Positions 26,788 through 35,546 of a stretch of DNA of 42,328 bases are shown here, one piece after another. Each line of letters opens with the position of its first letter. Position 1 is the stretch's first letter. Made by a program: the position numbers and the translations under genes. The notes beneath the pieces were generated by a model. It worked only from the letters and a program-made list of their open reading frames with translations, searched no databases and was not told the origin of the DNA. Origin of the DNA: an uncultured Clostridia bacterium (GTDB lineage: Bacteria > Bacillota > Clostridia > UBA1381); NCBI GenBank assembly GCA_934489015.1, contig CAKSSN010000022.1, forward strand, positions 1-42,328, given 5' to 3'.

Positions 26788-28602
26788 ATGTTGGAGAAAT
26801 ATTTTGATTTAAGCAAGATAAAAATAAGGACAGGAAAGGATATAGAAGTATATCCCAAAATCGATGATAGGAAAAGCTGGGAAAGCTTGTCTGACGATAT
26901 AAAGGAAAGTCTGGTAAGAGAGGCAGAAGAATATATAAATTATAATTATCCGGCACTTCTTGCCATGAATTATGAAAAGCTTTATTCGGAGGATTCACGA
27001 GATCCGTATATGAAGCCGTATTATCACCGAAGAGAAGTGCTGACAAAGCTTGTAATCGCAGAATGTATAGAAAATAAGGGACGGTTTTTGGCGGATATAG
27101 TAAACGGTATATACTTGGTTTGTGAGGAAACTACCTGGATGGATCCTGCACACAGTCTTGTAAACTATGCGGTAAATGACGGAGAAAGGGATATTCTTCC
27201 GAACAAAAAAAGCGAAATGCTTGACTTGTCACTGGGAGACACGGCACTGGTGATGGCATGGACGTATTATCTGTTAAAGGACAGGCTTGATGAGATAACA
27301 CCTCTTATTTCTCAGAATATTGAAGTGACTATGGATGAAAAAGTCTTTACACCATACCTTAAACGAGAGGATATATGGTGGTTTACTTTTGGCAACAACT
27401 GGAATACTTTTATGAATAACTGTATAGCAAGAGCTGCCTCCATTGTTTTAACCGATGAGAAAAAATTACGAAAAGTTCTTGAAAAATCACTATGGAGTAT
27501 TGACTGCTATTTTAAAGCATATCCTTATGATGGAGGATGTGAAGAAGGAACACATTATTGGCACTCAAATATTGGTGATAGCTTTTTAGAATGGATTAAG
27601 TATGTAACATTCGACAAAGTTGATATTTTCAAGGAACAGCAGCTTAAAAATATTGCCGACTACGAGAGAAATATGTATGTCGGGAAAAACAATTATGTTT
27701 CGGTTTCGGATTCTCATATGCATTTTGAAAAGGAAAATACAGAAACACTGTTCAAAATCGGTAAGCTGGTCGGTAACGAAAATTTAAAAATTATGGCGGC
27801 AAAGCGAGGAATTGAGGACGTTCAAAACAAAACATTCATAGTAGATATTTTAAACAGCCTTTTTTACAATAACTTGAGTGAGGAGATTTCCAAATTTGAG
27901 AATAAAGAGGTTAGCTTTGAAAAAAGTGTATGGTATGATAGTATCGAGACAGCCATATGGCGTGAAAAAGAAACGGAAGGCGGTCTGTTCTTTACAATTA
28001 AAGGCGGAAATAACGAAGAACTTCATAATCATAATGATGTCGGCAACTTTGCTGTTTTTAATGACTGTGAGCCGGTAATAATAGATGCCGGAATGGGTGT
28101 ATATTCAAATACGGCTTTTTCGCCGCTTCGATATACAATATGGTTTTTTAATTCGCAGTATCATAATGTGCCGTATATTGGCGGTATTGAGCAAAAAAAT
28201 GAGGACAAGGAATGCAAGGCAATAAATGTAATCCATACAGAAAATTCCGTTTCTATGGATTTGGCTCCTGCATACAGAGACGACAGCATTTTACAATGGA
28301 CAAGAAGAGTCAAATATGACAGAGAAAACAATGAATTTATATTTGACGAGCATTATGAATTTACCGATGAAAAGGAAATTGATTTGCATTTTATGCTTGC
28401 AGAAGATGTGACGGTTGAAAGTGATAGAATTATTCTTCCGCATAATATGGAGCTTTGCTATGCGAATATGGATGCAAGCATAGATGCGGTTTCAAATTCT
28501 GACAAGATAATGGAGAAAAACTGGGGTAAAATTTATAGATTGAAGCTCAGAACCAGTGGAAAATGCGGTGATATTCACTATACCATAGCAAAAAGAAAAT
28601 AA
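26788..28602 (+). CDS. Cytoplasmic heparinase II/III-superfamily polysaccharide lyase
   Basis: This 604-residue protein has no signal peptide. The first ~350 residues are helical, as in the alpha/alpha toroid of these lyases, with NNWNTFMNNC and a catalytic-type segment CEEGTHYWHSN carrying Tyr and His. The C-terminal beta-sandwich has the family hallmark ELHNHNDVGNFAVFND followed by IIDAGMG. Such enzymes cut uronic-acid glycans by beta-elimination, leaving unsaturated uronates. The location and the GH88 gene next to it (42 bp on) suggest it acts on imported oligosaccharides. The specific family (PL12, 15, 17, 21 or other) cannot be told by eye. The ribosome site is GAGGAG. It is the first intracellular enzyme after the surface genes, 18 bp from the GH42-like gene. 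Confidence 0.88.
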   Translation: MLEKYFDLSKIKIRTGKDIEVYPKIDDRKSWESLSDDIKESLVREAEEYINYNYPALLAMNYEKLYSEDSRDPYMKPYYHRREVLTKLVIAECIENKGRFLADIVNGIYLVCEETTWMDPAHSLVNYAVNDGERDILPNKKSEMLDLSLGDTALVMAWTYYLLKDRLDEITPLISQNIEVTMDEKVFTPYLKREDIWWFTFGNNWNTFMNNCIARAASIVLTDEKKLRKVLEKSLWSIDCYFKAYPYDGGCEEGTHYWHSNIGDSFLEWIKYVTFDKVDIFKEQQLKNIADYERNMYVGKNNYVSVSDSHMHFEKENTETLFKIGKLVGNENLKIMAAKRGIEDVQNKTFIVDILNSLFYNNLSEEISKFENKEVSFEKSVWYDSIETAIWREKETEGGLFFTIKGGNNEELHNHNDVGNFAVFNDCEPVIIDAGMGVYSNTAFSPLRYTIWFFNSQYHNVPYIGGIEQKNEDKECKAINVIHTENSVSMDLAPAYRDDSILQWTRRVKYDRENNEFIFDEHYEFTDEKEIDLHFMLAEDVTVESDRIILPHNMELCYANMDASIDAVSNSDKIMEKNWGKIYRLKLRTSGKCGDIHYTIAKRK

Positions 28603-28643
28603 AACACCAAAAACAAATTTTTTCTGAAAAAGGAGAGCGGAGT

Positions 28644-29756
28644 ATGCGCAAGAATGAAGCAAAAAAATATCTTTTGTCAGCCTCAAAAAGAGTAAAAGAT
28701 AATTTGAAGGATTTTTATGATTGTTTTCCGGGAGACCAATCGGAAAATTATGTATATACGGCATGGGAGGGAATAAGCTGGACAGAAGGCTTCTGGACAG
28801 GAATGAATCTGCTTGCCTACGAGTTTACAAAAGACAAGGCTTATCTGCCTGCTATCGAAAAGCAGCTTGAGTATTTTAAGAACAGAGCGGAAAAAAGAAT
28901 TGTTTTGGAGCACCATGATTTAGGTTTTTTATATATACCATCCTGCGTTGCCAAATATAAGCTTGACGGAGATAAAAATGCACGCACGACGGCACTCTTG
29001 GCTGCGGAAATTCTGTGTGACAGATTTAGAGAAAAGGGCGGATTTCTTCAAGCGTGGGGTGAAACTGCACGCGCTGAAGATTATCGCCTGATTATAGATT
29101 GCATGATGAATATTCCGCTTCTTTTTTGGGCTTTTGAAGAGACGGGGAATGAAAAATATAAAAATATTGCAAAATCGCATCTTGATATTTCTCTTAAAAC
29201 CGTTATCAGAAAAGATTTTACAACTTATCACACATATTATTTTGATATCAATACAGGTGAGCCGCTATACGGAAAAACCGCACAGGGTTATTCTGATGAC
29301 TCCTGTTGGGCAAGAGGACAGGCGTGGGGGATTTATGGAACAGCGCTTGCATATAAATACACCAAAAATCCTGAAATTGAAAAAATATTTAACGGATTGA
29401 CTGATTTGTTCATAAGCAAGCTGCCGGCAGATTATGTGCCTTATTGGGATATGGTATTTTCTGACGGCTCGGGTGAAGAAAGAGATTCTTCCGCAGCCGC
29501 TATTGCAATTTGCGGAATACTTGAAATGAACAAAAGCTTTCAAAATAAAAAATATGTAGATATTGCGATGAAAATGCTTAAATCACTTAGTGATAAGTAC
29601 AATCTTTGCGGAGATGAAAGTTCAAATGCCATATTGTCCGATGCTATGTACTCGAAACCTCACGGGCATAAAGCAGAAGCTAATATCTGGGGTGATTATT
29701 TCTACATGGAAGCACTTATGCGTGTTATAAATCCCGATTGGGTTGTTTATTGGTAG
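28644..29756 (+). CDS. Unsaturated glucuronyl hydrolase, GH88
   Basis: This 370-residue protein has the length and motifs of GH88: D92 in HHDLGF and D152 in LIIDCMMN match the catalytic Asp pair of Bacillus UGL. Family segments WTEGFWTGM, HTYYFDINTGEPLYG, GYSDDSCWARGQAWGIYG and DSSAAAIAICGI are also present. It hydrates and releases the unsaturated uronate that lyases leave at the non-reducing end. Paired with the lyase just upstream, it is the strongest evidence that the locus targets a uronate-containing glycan. No signal peptide, so it is cytoplasmic. GGAGAGCGGAG provides the ribosome site. The related GH105 family is an alternative but less likely from the motifs. Confidence 0.92.
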   Translation: MRKNEAKKYLLSASKRVKDNLKDFYDCFPGDQSENYVYTAWEGISWTEGFWTGMNLLAYEFTKDKAYLPAIEKQLEYFKNRAEKRIVLEHHDLGFLYIPSCVAKYKLDGDKNARTTALLAAEILCDRFREKGGFLQAWGETARAEDYRLIIDCMMNIPLLFWAFEETGNEKYKNIAKSHLDISLKTVIRKDFTTYHTYYFDINTGEPLYGKTAQGYSDDSCWARGQAWGIYGTALAYKYTKNPEIEKIFNGLTDLFISKLPADYVPYWDMVFSDGSGEERDSSAAAIAICGILEMNKSFQNKKYVDIAMKMLKSLSDKYNLCGDESSNAILSDAMYSKPHGHKAEANIWGDYFYMEALMRVINPDWVVYW

Positions 29757-29763
29757 AGGGAAA

Positions 29764-29989
29764 ATGAAATTTACAGAAATAAAATTTATATGTGAAGAAA
29801 AAAACAGCAGGGAGAATATAACTGTTGTCATTAAAAAAAGCATTTAATAATACGGTTTTAAGTCCGTTTTATTGGCTTAAAACAGAAGGATGTATAATAA
29901 GATGTATACAAAAAATGCCGTCCGAGGACGATATAAAAGAAGTTATTAAAAAGCTTGAAGCGGCGGGAACTACGGAGTACATAAAATGA
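29764..29989 (+). pseudogene. Small unknown gene split at an A7 run (or 54-residue TTG-start peptide)
   Basis: A frame starting at ATG 29764 (MKFTEIKFICEEKN) runs 27 codons and stops just after an A7 tract at 29833-29839. With one A fewer it reads on into a second frame ending in TGA 29987-29989, giving one ~80-residue protein with a charged C-terminal helix (SEDDIKEVIKKLEAAG). Alternatively only the second frame is used, from TTG 29825 with GGGAG at 29810-29814, giving 54 residues. Its stop overlaps the ATG of the next gene (ATGA), which is typical of a translationally coupled partner. I do not recognise the family. It precedes a transporter that also has homopolymer frameshifts. Confidence 0.45.
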
Positions 29990-30896
29990 TAGTACAAGCA
30001 ATAGGACTGCTGTTGCTTTCCTCAATTTTTATAGGGATAATATCAATTTTAAGAAAAGAATATCAGGAAAGAAACAGCATATCTCTGATGCCTACGGTAC
30101 TTTTTCTGTTTTGTGTATCAATAATTTGTGCTGGGGTATCGGTTGCGGCGGGGCACGGTCTGCATATAAGCGGACTGAGCCTTAGCCTTGCCGTGTGGTA
30201 TGCAGTCATTTCGGCGGTTACTACGTTTATATGTATTTACGGTACGGCATTCGGAAATGTGTCGGAAATCTTGCTGTTTGCGTCGCTCGGAAACCTTGTG
30301 CTTCCGTCATTGTACGGATTTATTATGCAGCCTGCGGATAATAGTTTGACGGTATATAAGTCGGTCGGATTTTTGCTTGCGGCAGCTTGCATGATTATTA
30401 ATATTTTTGGCGGTGAACGCAAAAAGAACAATGCTGTATATAAGCTTTTATGCATCTTAGTGTTTTTTTTCTCAAGGTTCGGCGCTTATAATACTTAGCT
30501 TAAAGAACACTTATTGTACAAATATTTCAAATTATGAGTTTATTGCACAGCATATGCTTATAACGATTATCATAATGACAGTGATTTTAATTGCAAACCT
30601 GTTTAAAAACAAAAACGATACGATAAACGGTGTTAAGAGAATATTTGATAAAGGTTGTATGGTAATCTTTTGTTATATGCAGTGCTGTTTTTTTATCCGA
30701 TTTGTTGGGAATGAAATGTGTTGAGATGATACCACTGACCGTGCAGGCGACAATGAAATTTTGCATACCGATTATAACAACGGCGGTTCTTGACAGAATA
30801 TTTTATAAAACAAAGCTTACGTAGACCAACGTTTTGCAGATAATACTGGCATTTTTATGTTGTATATGCTTTGCAGCTGAAGGACGATTAAGATGA
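29986..30896 (+). pseudogene. EamA/DMT-family transporter, multiply disrupted
   Basis: The first 170 codons encode about five hydrophobic helices with EamA-type features. The frame breaks at a T8 run (30463-30470). With one T fewer it continues as SQGSALIILSLKN into further helices, then breaks again at a T7 run (30688-30694). One T fewer gives LSDLLGMKCVEMIPLTVQAT, then an in-frame TAG at 30822-30824, after which NVLQIILAFLCCICFAAEGR completes the last helix. The final TGA (30894-30896) overlaps the next gene's ATG at 30893, as intact operons would show. An intact protein would be ~300 residues with about ten helices. The lesions are either real decay, homopolymer phase variation, or sequencing errors. 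It may have exported or imported a small metabolite. Confidence 0.8.
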
Positions 30897-31327
30897 TAAT
30901 AGGAAAAATTGAAGATTTTGAAAAATACTTTGCAGTAAATGAAAATTTTAAAAAAGCATTTGAATGGCTTAAAATATCCGACACAGCAACAGTGAACGAG
31001 AAAATTGAGATTGACGGTGAAAAGGTATGGGGAAAAATCTTTTCGGACAGCGGAGAAAACAGAGTGTACGAAGCACACAGAAGATTTGCTGATATACATT
31101 TTATCGTATCGGGCGAGGAAGAATTTGCATGGTCGGATATTGACGTACTTACCGTTACAAAGGAATATGACTTGTCGGCAGACTATCTTTTGCTTGAGGG
31201 AAATGTGAACAGCTTTCTGATGAAAGAAGGAATGTTCTGCATATGTTTTCCCGAAGATGCACACATTCCAGCGTATTCGGTGAAATCCGACACAGCAAAG
31301 CGTGCAATGGTTAAGGTGGAGTTATAG
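30893..31327 (+). CDS. YhcH/YjgK/YiaL (NanQ/EbgC-like) family protein
   Basis: This 144-residue protein matches the single-domain cupin-like family in length and motifs: VYEAHRRFADIHFIVSGEEE near residue 60 and FCICFPEDAHIPAYSV near 118, which carry the conserved His/Glu/Asp residues thought to hold a metal. Characterised members (NanQ, EbgC) act as sugar anomerases or help process sialic acid and galactosides. Here it probably handles a monosaccharide or uronate freed in the cytoplasm. Its ATG overlaps the stop of the disrupted transporter, so it belonged to the same transcript. The family is sure; the substrate is not. Confidence 0.9.
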   Translation: MIIGKIEDFEKYFAVNENFKKAFEWLKISDTATVNEKIEIDGEKVWGKIFSDSGENRVYEAHRRFADIHFIVSGEEEFAWSDIDVLTVTKEYDLSADYLLLEGNVNSFLMKEGMFCICFPEDAHIPAYSVKSDTAKRAMVKVEL

Positions 31328-31397
31328 GGTAAAGCGGAATTTTGGCGAAGCTAATAATTCACATTTGTGCTTATGTTGATTGAAAGGGAGGACTAAA

Positions 31398-34187
31398 ATG
31401 AAAAAAGTACATATTGTAACCTACACCCACTGGGACAGAGAGTTCCGCTGGGAATTTGAAAGGACAAGAATGAGACTGGTGGATTTATTCGACCACCTGT
31501 TTGAGATTATGGAGGAAAAGCAGGACTACCGCTCGTTCCTTTGTGACGGTCAATTCACGCTTTTGGAGGATTATCTCGAAATCCGCCCCGAAATGAAAGA
31601 CACTGTCAAAAAATATGTTGAGGACGGCAGATTGGAAATCGGACCGTGGTTTTCACTGCCTGACTGTGCACCTATCCAGGGAGAGTCGGTTGTCCGCAAC
31701 TTGCAGTACGGAATTAAGAGAAGCCGTGAGTTTGGTGAGCCGTTAAAGTGCGGATACAACGTATTCTCATTCGGACAAATCGGACAGCTGCCGCAGATTT
31801 ATCAGAACTTTGATATTGACACGGCGATTTTCTACAAGTATATGGATCCTAAAAAGTCAAAGTATCACGAATTTATCTGGGAATCGCCCGATGAATCAAA
31901 GCTGATTGCGTCACACCTCGGTCCCGAGGCAAGATGGAACTTCTTCTTTGCGGGGCATATTCCGATTGTGTACGATAAGGACGCATGGGACAAGAGATGG
32001 CAATATAACTGGGGCGAGTTGGGCAAAGTGTTCCACACCGCGAACCCGGACGATTACGGCTGGTTCTATGATATTTTAGACCCCGAAACTTCATACCACC
32101 CCGAAAATTTGCGAAAAGGTATGGAGCGTGCGTTAAAGACGGTTGAGGGAACGGCTGCACCCGATTGCGTGCTGATGTTCGAGGGAACCGACTTTACCGA
32201 GCCGCACCCTTTAACACCCGAAATTATCAAAGCTTTGCAGGAAGAATACAAGGGCGAGCTTGAAATCGTTCATTCAACGCTAACCGATTATCTGACAGAA
32301 CTGAAAGAGGAACTCAAAAAGGTCAAGGATTTGGACACGGTTGCAGGACCTATGCGTGACGGGCCTGTCGGAAGTATTCATACCGATGTGTTCTCGACTC
32401 ACCCCGAGGTTATGATTGAAAACAGCCATACCGAAAATACGGTTATCCGTTATGCAGAGCCGATGAGTACAATCGCGTGGAAATACGGACTTTCAAAATA
32501 TCCCGACACATATCTTGAAAAGACTTGGAAACTGATGTTCCAAAGCCACGCACACGATTCAATGCACGGCTTAGGCCCGAAGACGCTTGCCGATGGCGAG
32601 GTTTCGCGTCTTGAGCAGGCAGGAATTATCGCAAAAGGATTGGAACGCAAGGGTTTGGAAAATATCACAAAGGAAATCAACACATCAAAAGTTTCTGATA
32701 CCGAGTATTTCCTATCGGTTCACAATCCGTCATCATTTGCACGCTCGGAAATTGTTGAGGCTTATGTTGATGTGCCGAGAGATATTATCCTTAAATATAT
32801 CGTTATCGAGGATATGGACGGCAACCCGGTAAAGGTGCAGGAGGTTGAACGCAGCACCAACACAAGAGCCGGAATATATCACCCGAGAAGCCGAAATATG
32901 CCTTTCTACTGCACGAAGGTGCATCTGTTCTTTGAGGCAAATGATATTCCGGCAATGGGTTACAAGACATTCAAGCTGAAGTGGGCGGAAAAGAACGAAT
33001 ATCCCTATCCGCATGAGGACTGGGACGCACCGAGAATTTTGGCTGACAATATGCTATCGGGTGCAAATCAGGCAGAAAATGAATTTATCAGAGTTAAGGT
33101 AAATCCGGATGGAACGGTAAACATAACCGACAAGGAAACAGGCAAAACTTACGAGAATTTAAACTACTTTATGGATATGGGCGACCGCGGAAATATGTGG
33201 ATGTATGACAATATCCCCTACGACCGCATCATAAACAGTCTCGGCGAAAAAGCGGTTGTGTCGACAAGCGTGAACGGCCCTCTTTGCGTTAAGTTTACTG
33301 TTGATTTGACAATGAAACTGCCGAGAGATTATGACTTTGCAAAACAGGTAAGAAGTGACGTTTTGGTTGATATGCCTATTCACGTTGAAATGACGCTCAA
33401 AAAGGGTGCAAAGGCATTGGAAGTTGAAACCACAATTAATAATACTGCAAAAGACCACTATTTCAAGGTTTGTATGCCGACAGGCTTAAAGGCTGAAAAG
33501 ACCTGGGCAGAGGGGTCGTTTATGGTATGCGAATATCCGGTAAGACCGTCAACCGACGGCGAACTCAGAGGAAACGAGCTTGCACGCCACCCGGCACAGC
33601 TGTGGTACGATTTGGCTGACGATAAAAACGGTTTTGCGGTTCTTTTGGACGCAACAAAAGATTACGAGGTTTTAGAGGACAGCGATAATTTGACGCTTGC
33701 TATGGGCTTGGTACGCGGTACAAGGCTTAGAATTGCTTGCGATAACAGACTTTGGATGGAATATCCGGGCGACGAAAGCAGCCAGTCACTGAGAGAATTT
33801 ACCTACCGCTATGCTTTTATGCCGCATACCGATAAGTGGGAAAAAGCAAAGCTTTATGATAACGCACTTGCATTTGCCGCGCCGATGAAGGTTTGCCAGT
33901 TCGGAAAGCAGGAGGGTATTTTTGGCACGGATAAGAGCTTTGCCCAAATCGAGGGCGACAACCTCGTATTAAGCTCGGTTACAAAGTCGGAAAACGGTAC
34001 TGTTTTGGTAAGACTGTATAACCCGACCGATAAGGAAATCAAAGGTAAACTCAATATCGGATTTGATTTTGACAAGGCAAGAAGTATCCGCCTTGACGGC
34101 AAGGAAATCGAAAGCCTGAAAAAGGATAAAAACAGCGTGGAAATCAAAGTCGGCAAGGGCAAAATTTATACGGTTGAGGTAATGTGA
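31398..34187 (+). CDS. GH38 alpha-mannosidase-like protein, nucleophile Asp replaced by Phe
   Basis: This 929-residue protein has GH38 architecture. The N-terminal catalytic domain opens VHIVTYTHWDREF, giving zinc ligands H11 and D13. A HAHD motif at 384-387 supplies the later His. C-terminal beta domains follow. The segment that normally reads GYxPDSFG, where Asp is both nucleophile and zinc ligand, is here CGYNVFSFGQIGQLPQI, with F123 at the Asp position. Either this subgroup uses another residue or the protein is not a standard mannosidase. The start is ATG 31398 after GGGAGG; an in-frame TTG upstream is disfavoured. GC content is visibly higher (~50% by eye) than in neighbours, suggesting transfer or different codon selection. 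Cytoplasmic, no signal peptide. The next gene starts 14 bp after its stop. Confidence 0.8.
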   Translation: MKKVHIVTYTHWDREFRWEFERTRMRLVDLFDHLFEIMEEKQDYRSFLCDGQFTLLEDYLEIRPEMKDTVKKYVEDGRLEIGPWFSLPDCAPIQGESVVRNLQYGIKRSREFGEPLKCGYNVFSFGQIGQLPQIYQNFDIDTAIFYKYMDPKKSKYHEFIWESPDESKLIASHLGPEARWNFFFAGHIPIVYDKDAWDKRWQYNWGELGKVFHTANPDDYGWFYDILDPETSYHPENLRKGMERALKTVEGTAAPDCVLMFEGTDFTEPHPLTPEIIKALQEEYKGELEIVHSTLTDYLTELKEELKKVKDLDTVAGPMRDGPVGSIHTDVFSTHPEVMIENSHTENTVIRYAEPMSTIAWKYGLSKYPDTYLEKTWKLMFQSHAHDSMHGLGPKTLADGEVSRLEQAGIIAKGLERKGLENITKEINTSKVSDTEYFLSVHNPSSFARSEIVEAYVDVPRDIILKYIVIEDMDGNPVKVQEVERSTNTRAGIYHPRSRNMPFYCTKVHLFFEANDIPAMGYKTFKLKWAEKNEYPYPHEDWDAPRILADNMLSGANQAENEFIRVKVNPDGTVNITDKETGKTYENLNYFMDMGDRGNMWMYDNIPYDRIINSLGEKAVVSTSVNGPLCVKFTVDLTMKLPRDYDFAKQVRSDVLVDMPIHVEMTLKKGAKALEVETTINNTAKDHYFKVCMPTGLKAEKTWAEGSFMVCEYPVRPSTDGELRGNELARHPAQLWYDLADDKNGFAVLLDATKDYEVLEDSDNLTLAMGLVRGTRLRIACDNRLWMEYPGDESSQSLREFTYRYAFMPHTDKWEKAKLYDNALAFAAPMKVCQFGKQEGIFGTDKSFAQIEGDNLVLSSVTKSENGTVLVRLYNPTDKEIKGKLNIGFDFDKARSIRLDGKEIESLKKDKNSVEIKVGKGKIYTVEVM

Positions 34188-34201
34188 AAGGAATGGTCAT
34201 A

Positions 34202-35470
34202 ATGATGAAAGCAATAATAATCGGTTGCGGAGACAGGGGAAGGCGGTATGCGCAGTATTCATTGAATCACCCCGATGAAATGGAAATTGCGGCGATTGCC
34301 GAGCCGGTGGACGCAAAAGTGCAATATATGAAAAATTTACATAAATTGCAGGATGATCAAATTTATTCGGATTGGAGAGAGATTGCAGAAAAGCCGAGGT
34401 TTGCAGATTTTGTTGTAATCTCAACACAGGACGCTATGCACTGTGAACCTACTCTTGCTTTTATAGACAAGGGGTATAATATACTTTTGGAAAAGCCGAT
34501 GGCGCCGGCTCCGGAGGAGTGCAAAAAAATCACGGAGGCTGCCGAGAAAAAGGGGGTAAAGGTAGTTGTTTGCCATGTGCTGAGATTTACAAAGTTCTGG
34601 TATAAGATAAAAGAGATGATTGATAATGGCGATGTCGGCGAAATAATGTCAATTATACATATGGAGAACGTAGGTAATCTGCATCAATCTCACAGCTTTG
34701 TTCGTGGAAACTGGAGCAGAGCGGAAGATTCTGCACCGATGATTCTGGCAAAGTCTTGCCATGATACAGACTTAGTGCAGTGGCTTATCGGAAAAGAGTG
34801 CAAAAAGGTTCAGTCATTCGGCTCTTTGACGCATTTCAATAAAGAGAACAAGCCGGAGGGGGCACCTCACAGATGCACAGACAATTGCCCGTATTATGAC
34901 AGCTGTTATTATAATGCCGTGTGGCAGTATTGCGTATGTACGGAGAGTGACAGTGTGGGCAGACGTGTGGTTGTGGCAAATAAAATGAATCCGACTGATG
35001 AAGAAGTTATGGAAGCATTAAGAACAGGTCCGTATGGTAGATGCGTTTATGATTGCGATAACGATGTGGTTGATCATCAGGTTGTCAATATGGAGTTTGA
35101 CGGCGGTGCGACTGTATCTTTTACAATGAATGCATTTAATAAAGGCGGACGCTTTATGCGTATTTTCGGCACAAAAGGAGAAATATACGCTGACATGGAA
35201 ACGAATAAAATTGAATATTTTTCATTTGACACAAGAGAAACAACAGAAATTCAGATGGAGCAGATAGGTCAGCATATAGATTCGGGACATGGCGGCGGAG
35301 ATACGGGAATTGTCCGTGACTGCCTTAAGTATTTCAGCAACCAGACACCGAGTAAATCTGTATGTTCCACACGTGTTTCGTATTTATCACACCTTATTGC
35401 CTTTGCCGCCGAGAAGTCACGGCTCAGCGGTGAGATTATAGATTTAGGGAAATATTCCGCTGAATTATAA
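34202..35470 (+). CDS. Gfo/Idh/MocA-family oxidoreductase
   Basis: This 422-residue NAD(P)-dependent enzyme has the Rossmann motif IIIGCGDRGRRY at the N-terminus, the EKPMAPAPEEC segment that is the conserved EKP cofactor/substrate motif near residue 100, and CHDTDLVQWL in the substrate domain. A Cys-rich insert (HRCTDNCPYYDSCYYNA) looks able to bind a metal. Members oxidise, reduce or epimerise sugars, and some (GH109) are glycosidases. The role here is probably redox processing of a sugar or uronate. ATG 34202 has AAAGGA 9 bp upstream; a second ATG follows at once. It lies directly downstream of the GH38-like gene with 14 bp between them. Confidence 0.9.
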   Translation: MMKAIIIGCGDRGRRYAQYSLNHPDEMEIAAIAEPVDAKVQYMKNLHKLQDDQIYSDWREIAEKPRFADFVVISTQDAMHCEPTLAFIDKGYNILLEKPMAPAPEECKKITEAAEKKGVKVVVCHVLRFTKFWYKIKEMIDNGDVGEIMSIIHMENVGNLHQSHSFVRGNWSRAEDSAPMILAKSCHDTDLVQWLIGKECKKVQSFGSLTHFNKENKPEGAPHRCTDNCPYYDSCYYNAVWQYCVCTESDSVGRRVVVANKMNPTDEEVMEALRTGPYGRCVYDCDNDVVDHQVVNMEFDGGATVSFTMNAFNKGGRFMRIFGTKGEIYADMETNKIEYFSFDTRETTEIQMEQIGQHIDSGHGGGDTGIVRDCLKYFSNQTPSKSVCSTRVSYLSHLIAFAAEKSRLSGEIIDLGKYSAEL

Positions 35471-35546
35471 AAGGGTATACCATTTGTTCAGATATAGGAT
35501 TGTCGGTTGAGACATTAATAAAGTATAGTTAATGAGGAGAATGAAT

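Noticed and set aside
35500..35529. TTGTCG-18-TATAGT as a promoter for GH4
   Set aside because: The start point would fall within the ribosome site at 35534-35540, leaving no leader. Weak boxes; the gene is more likely read from upstream.
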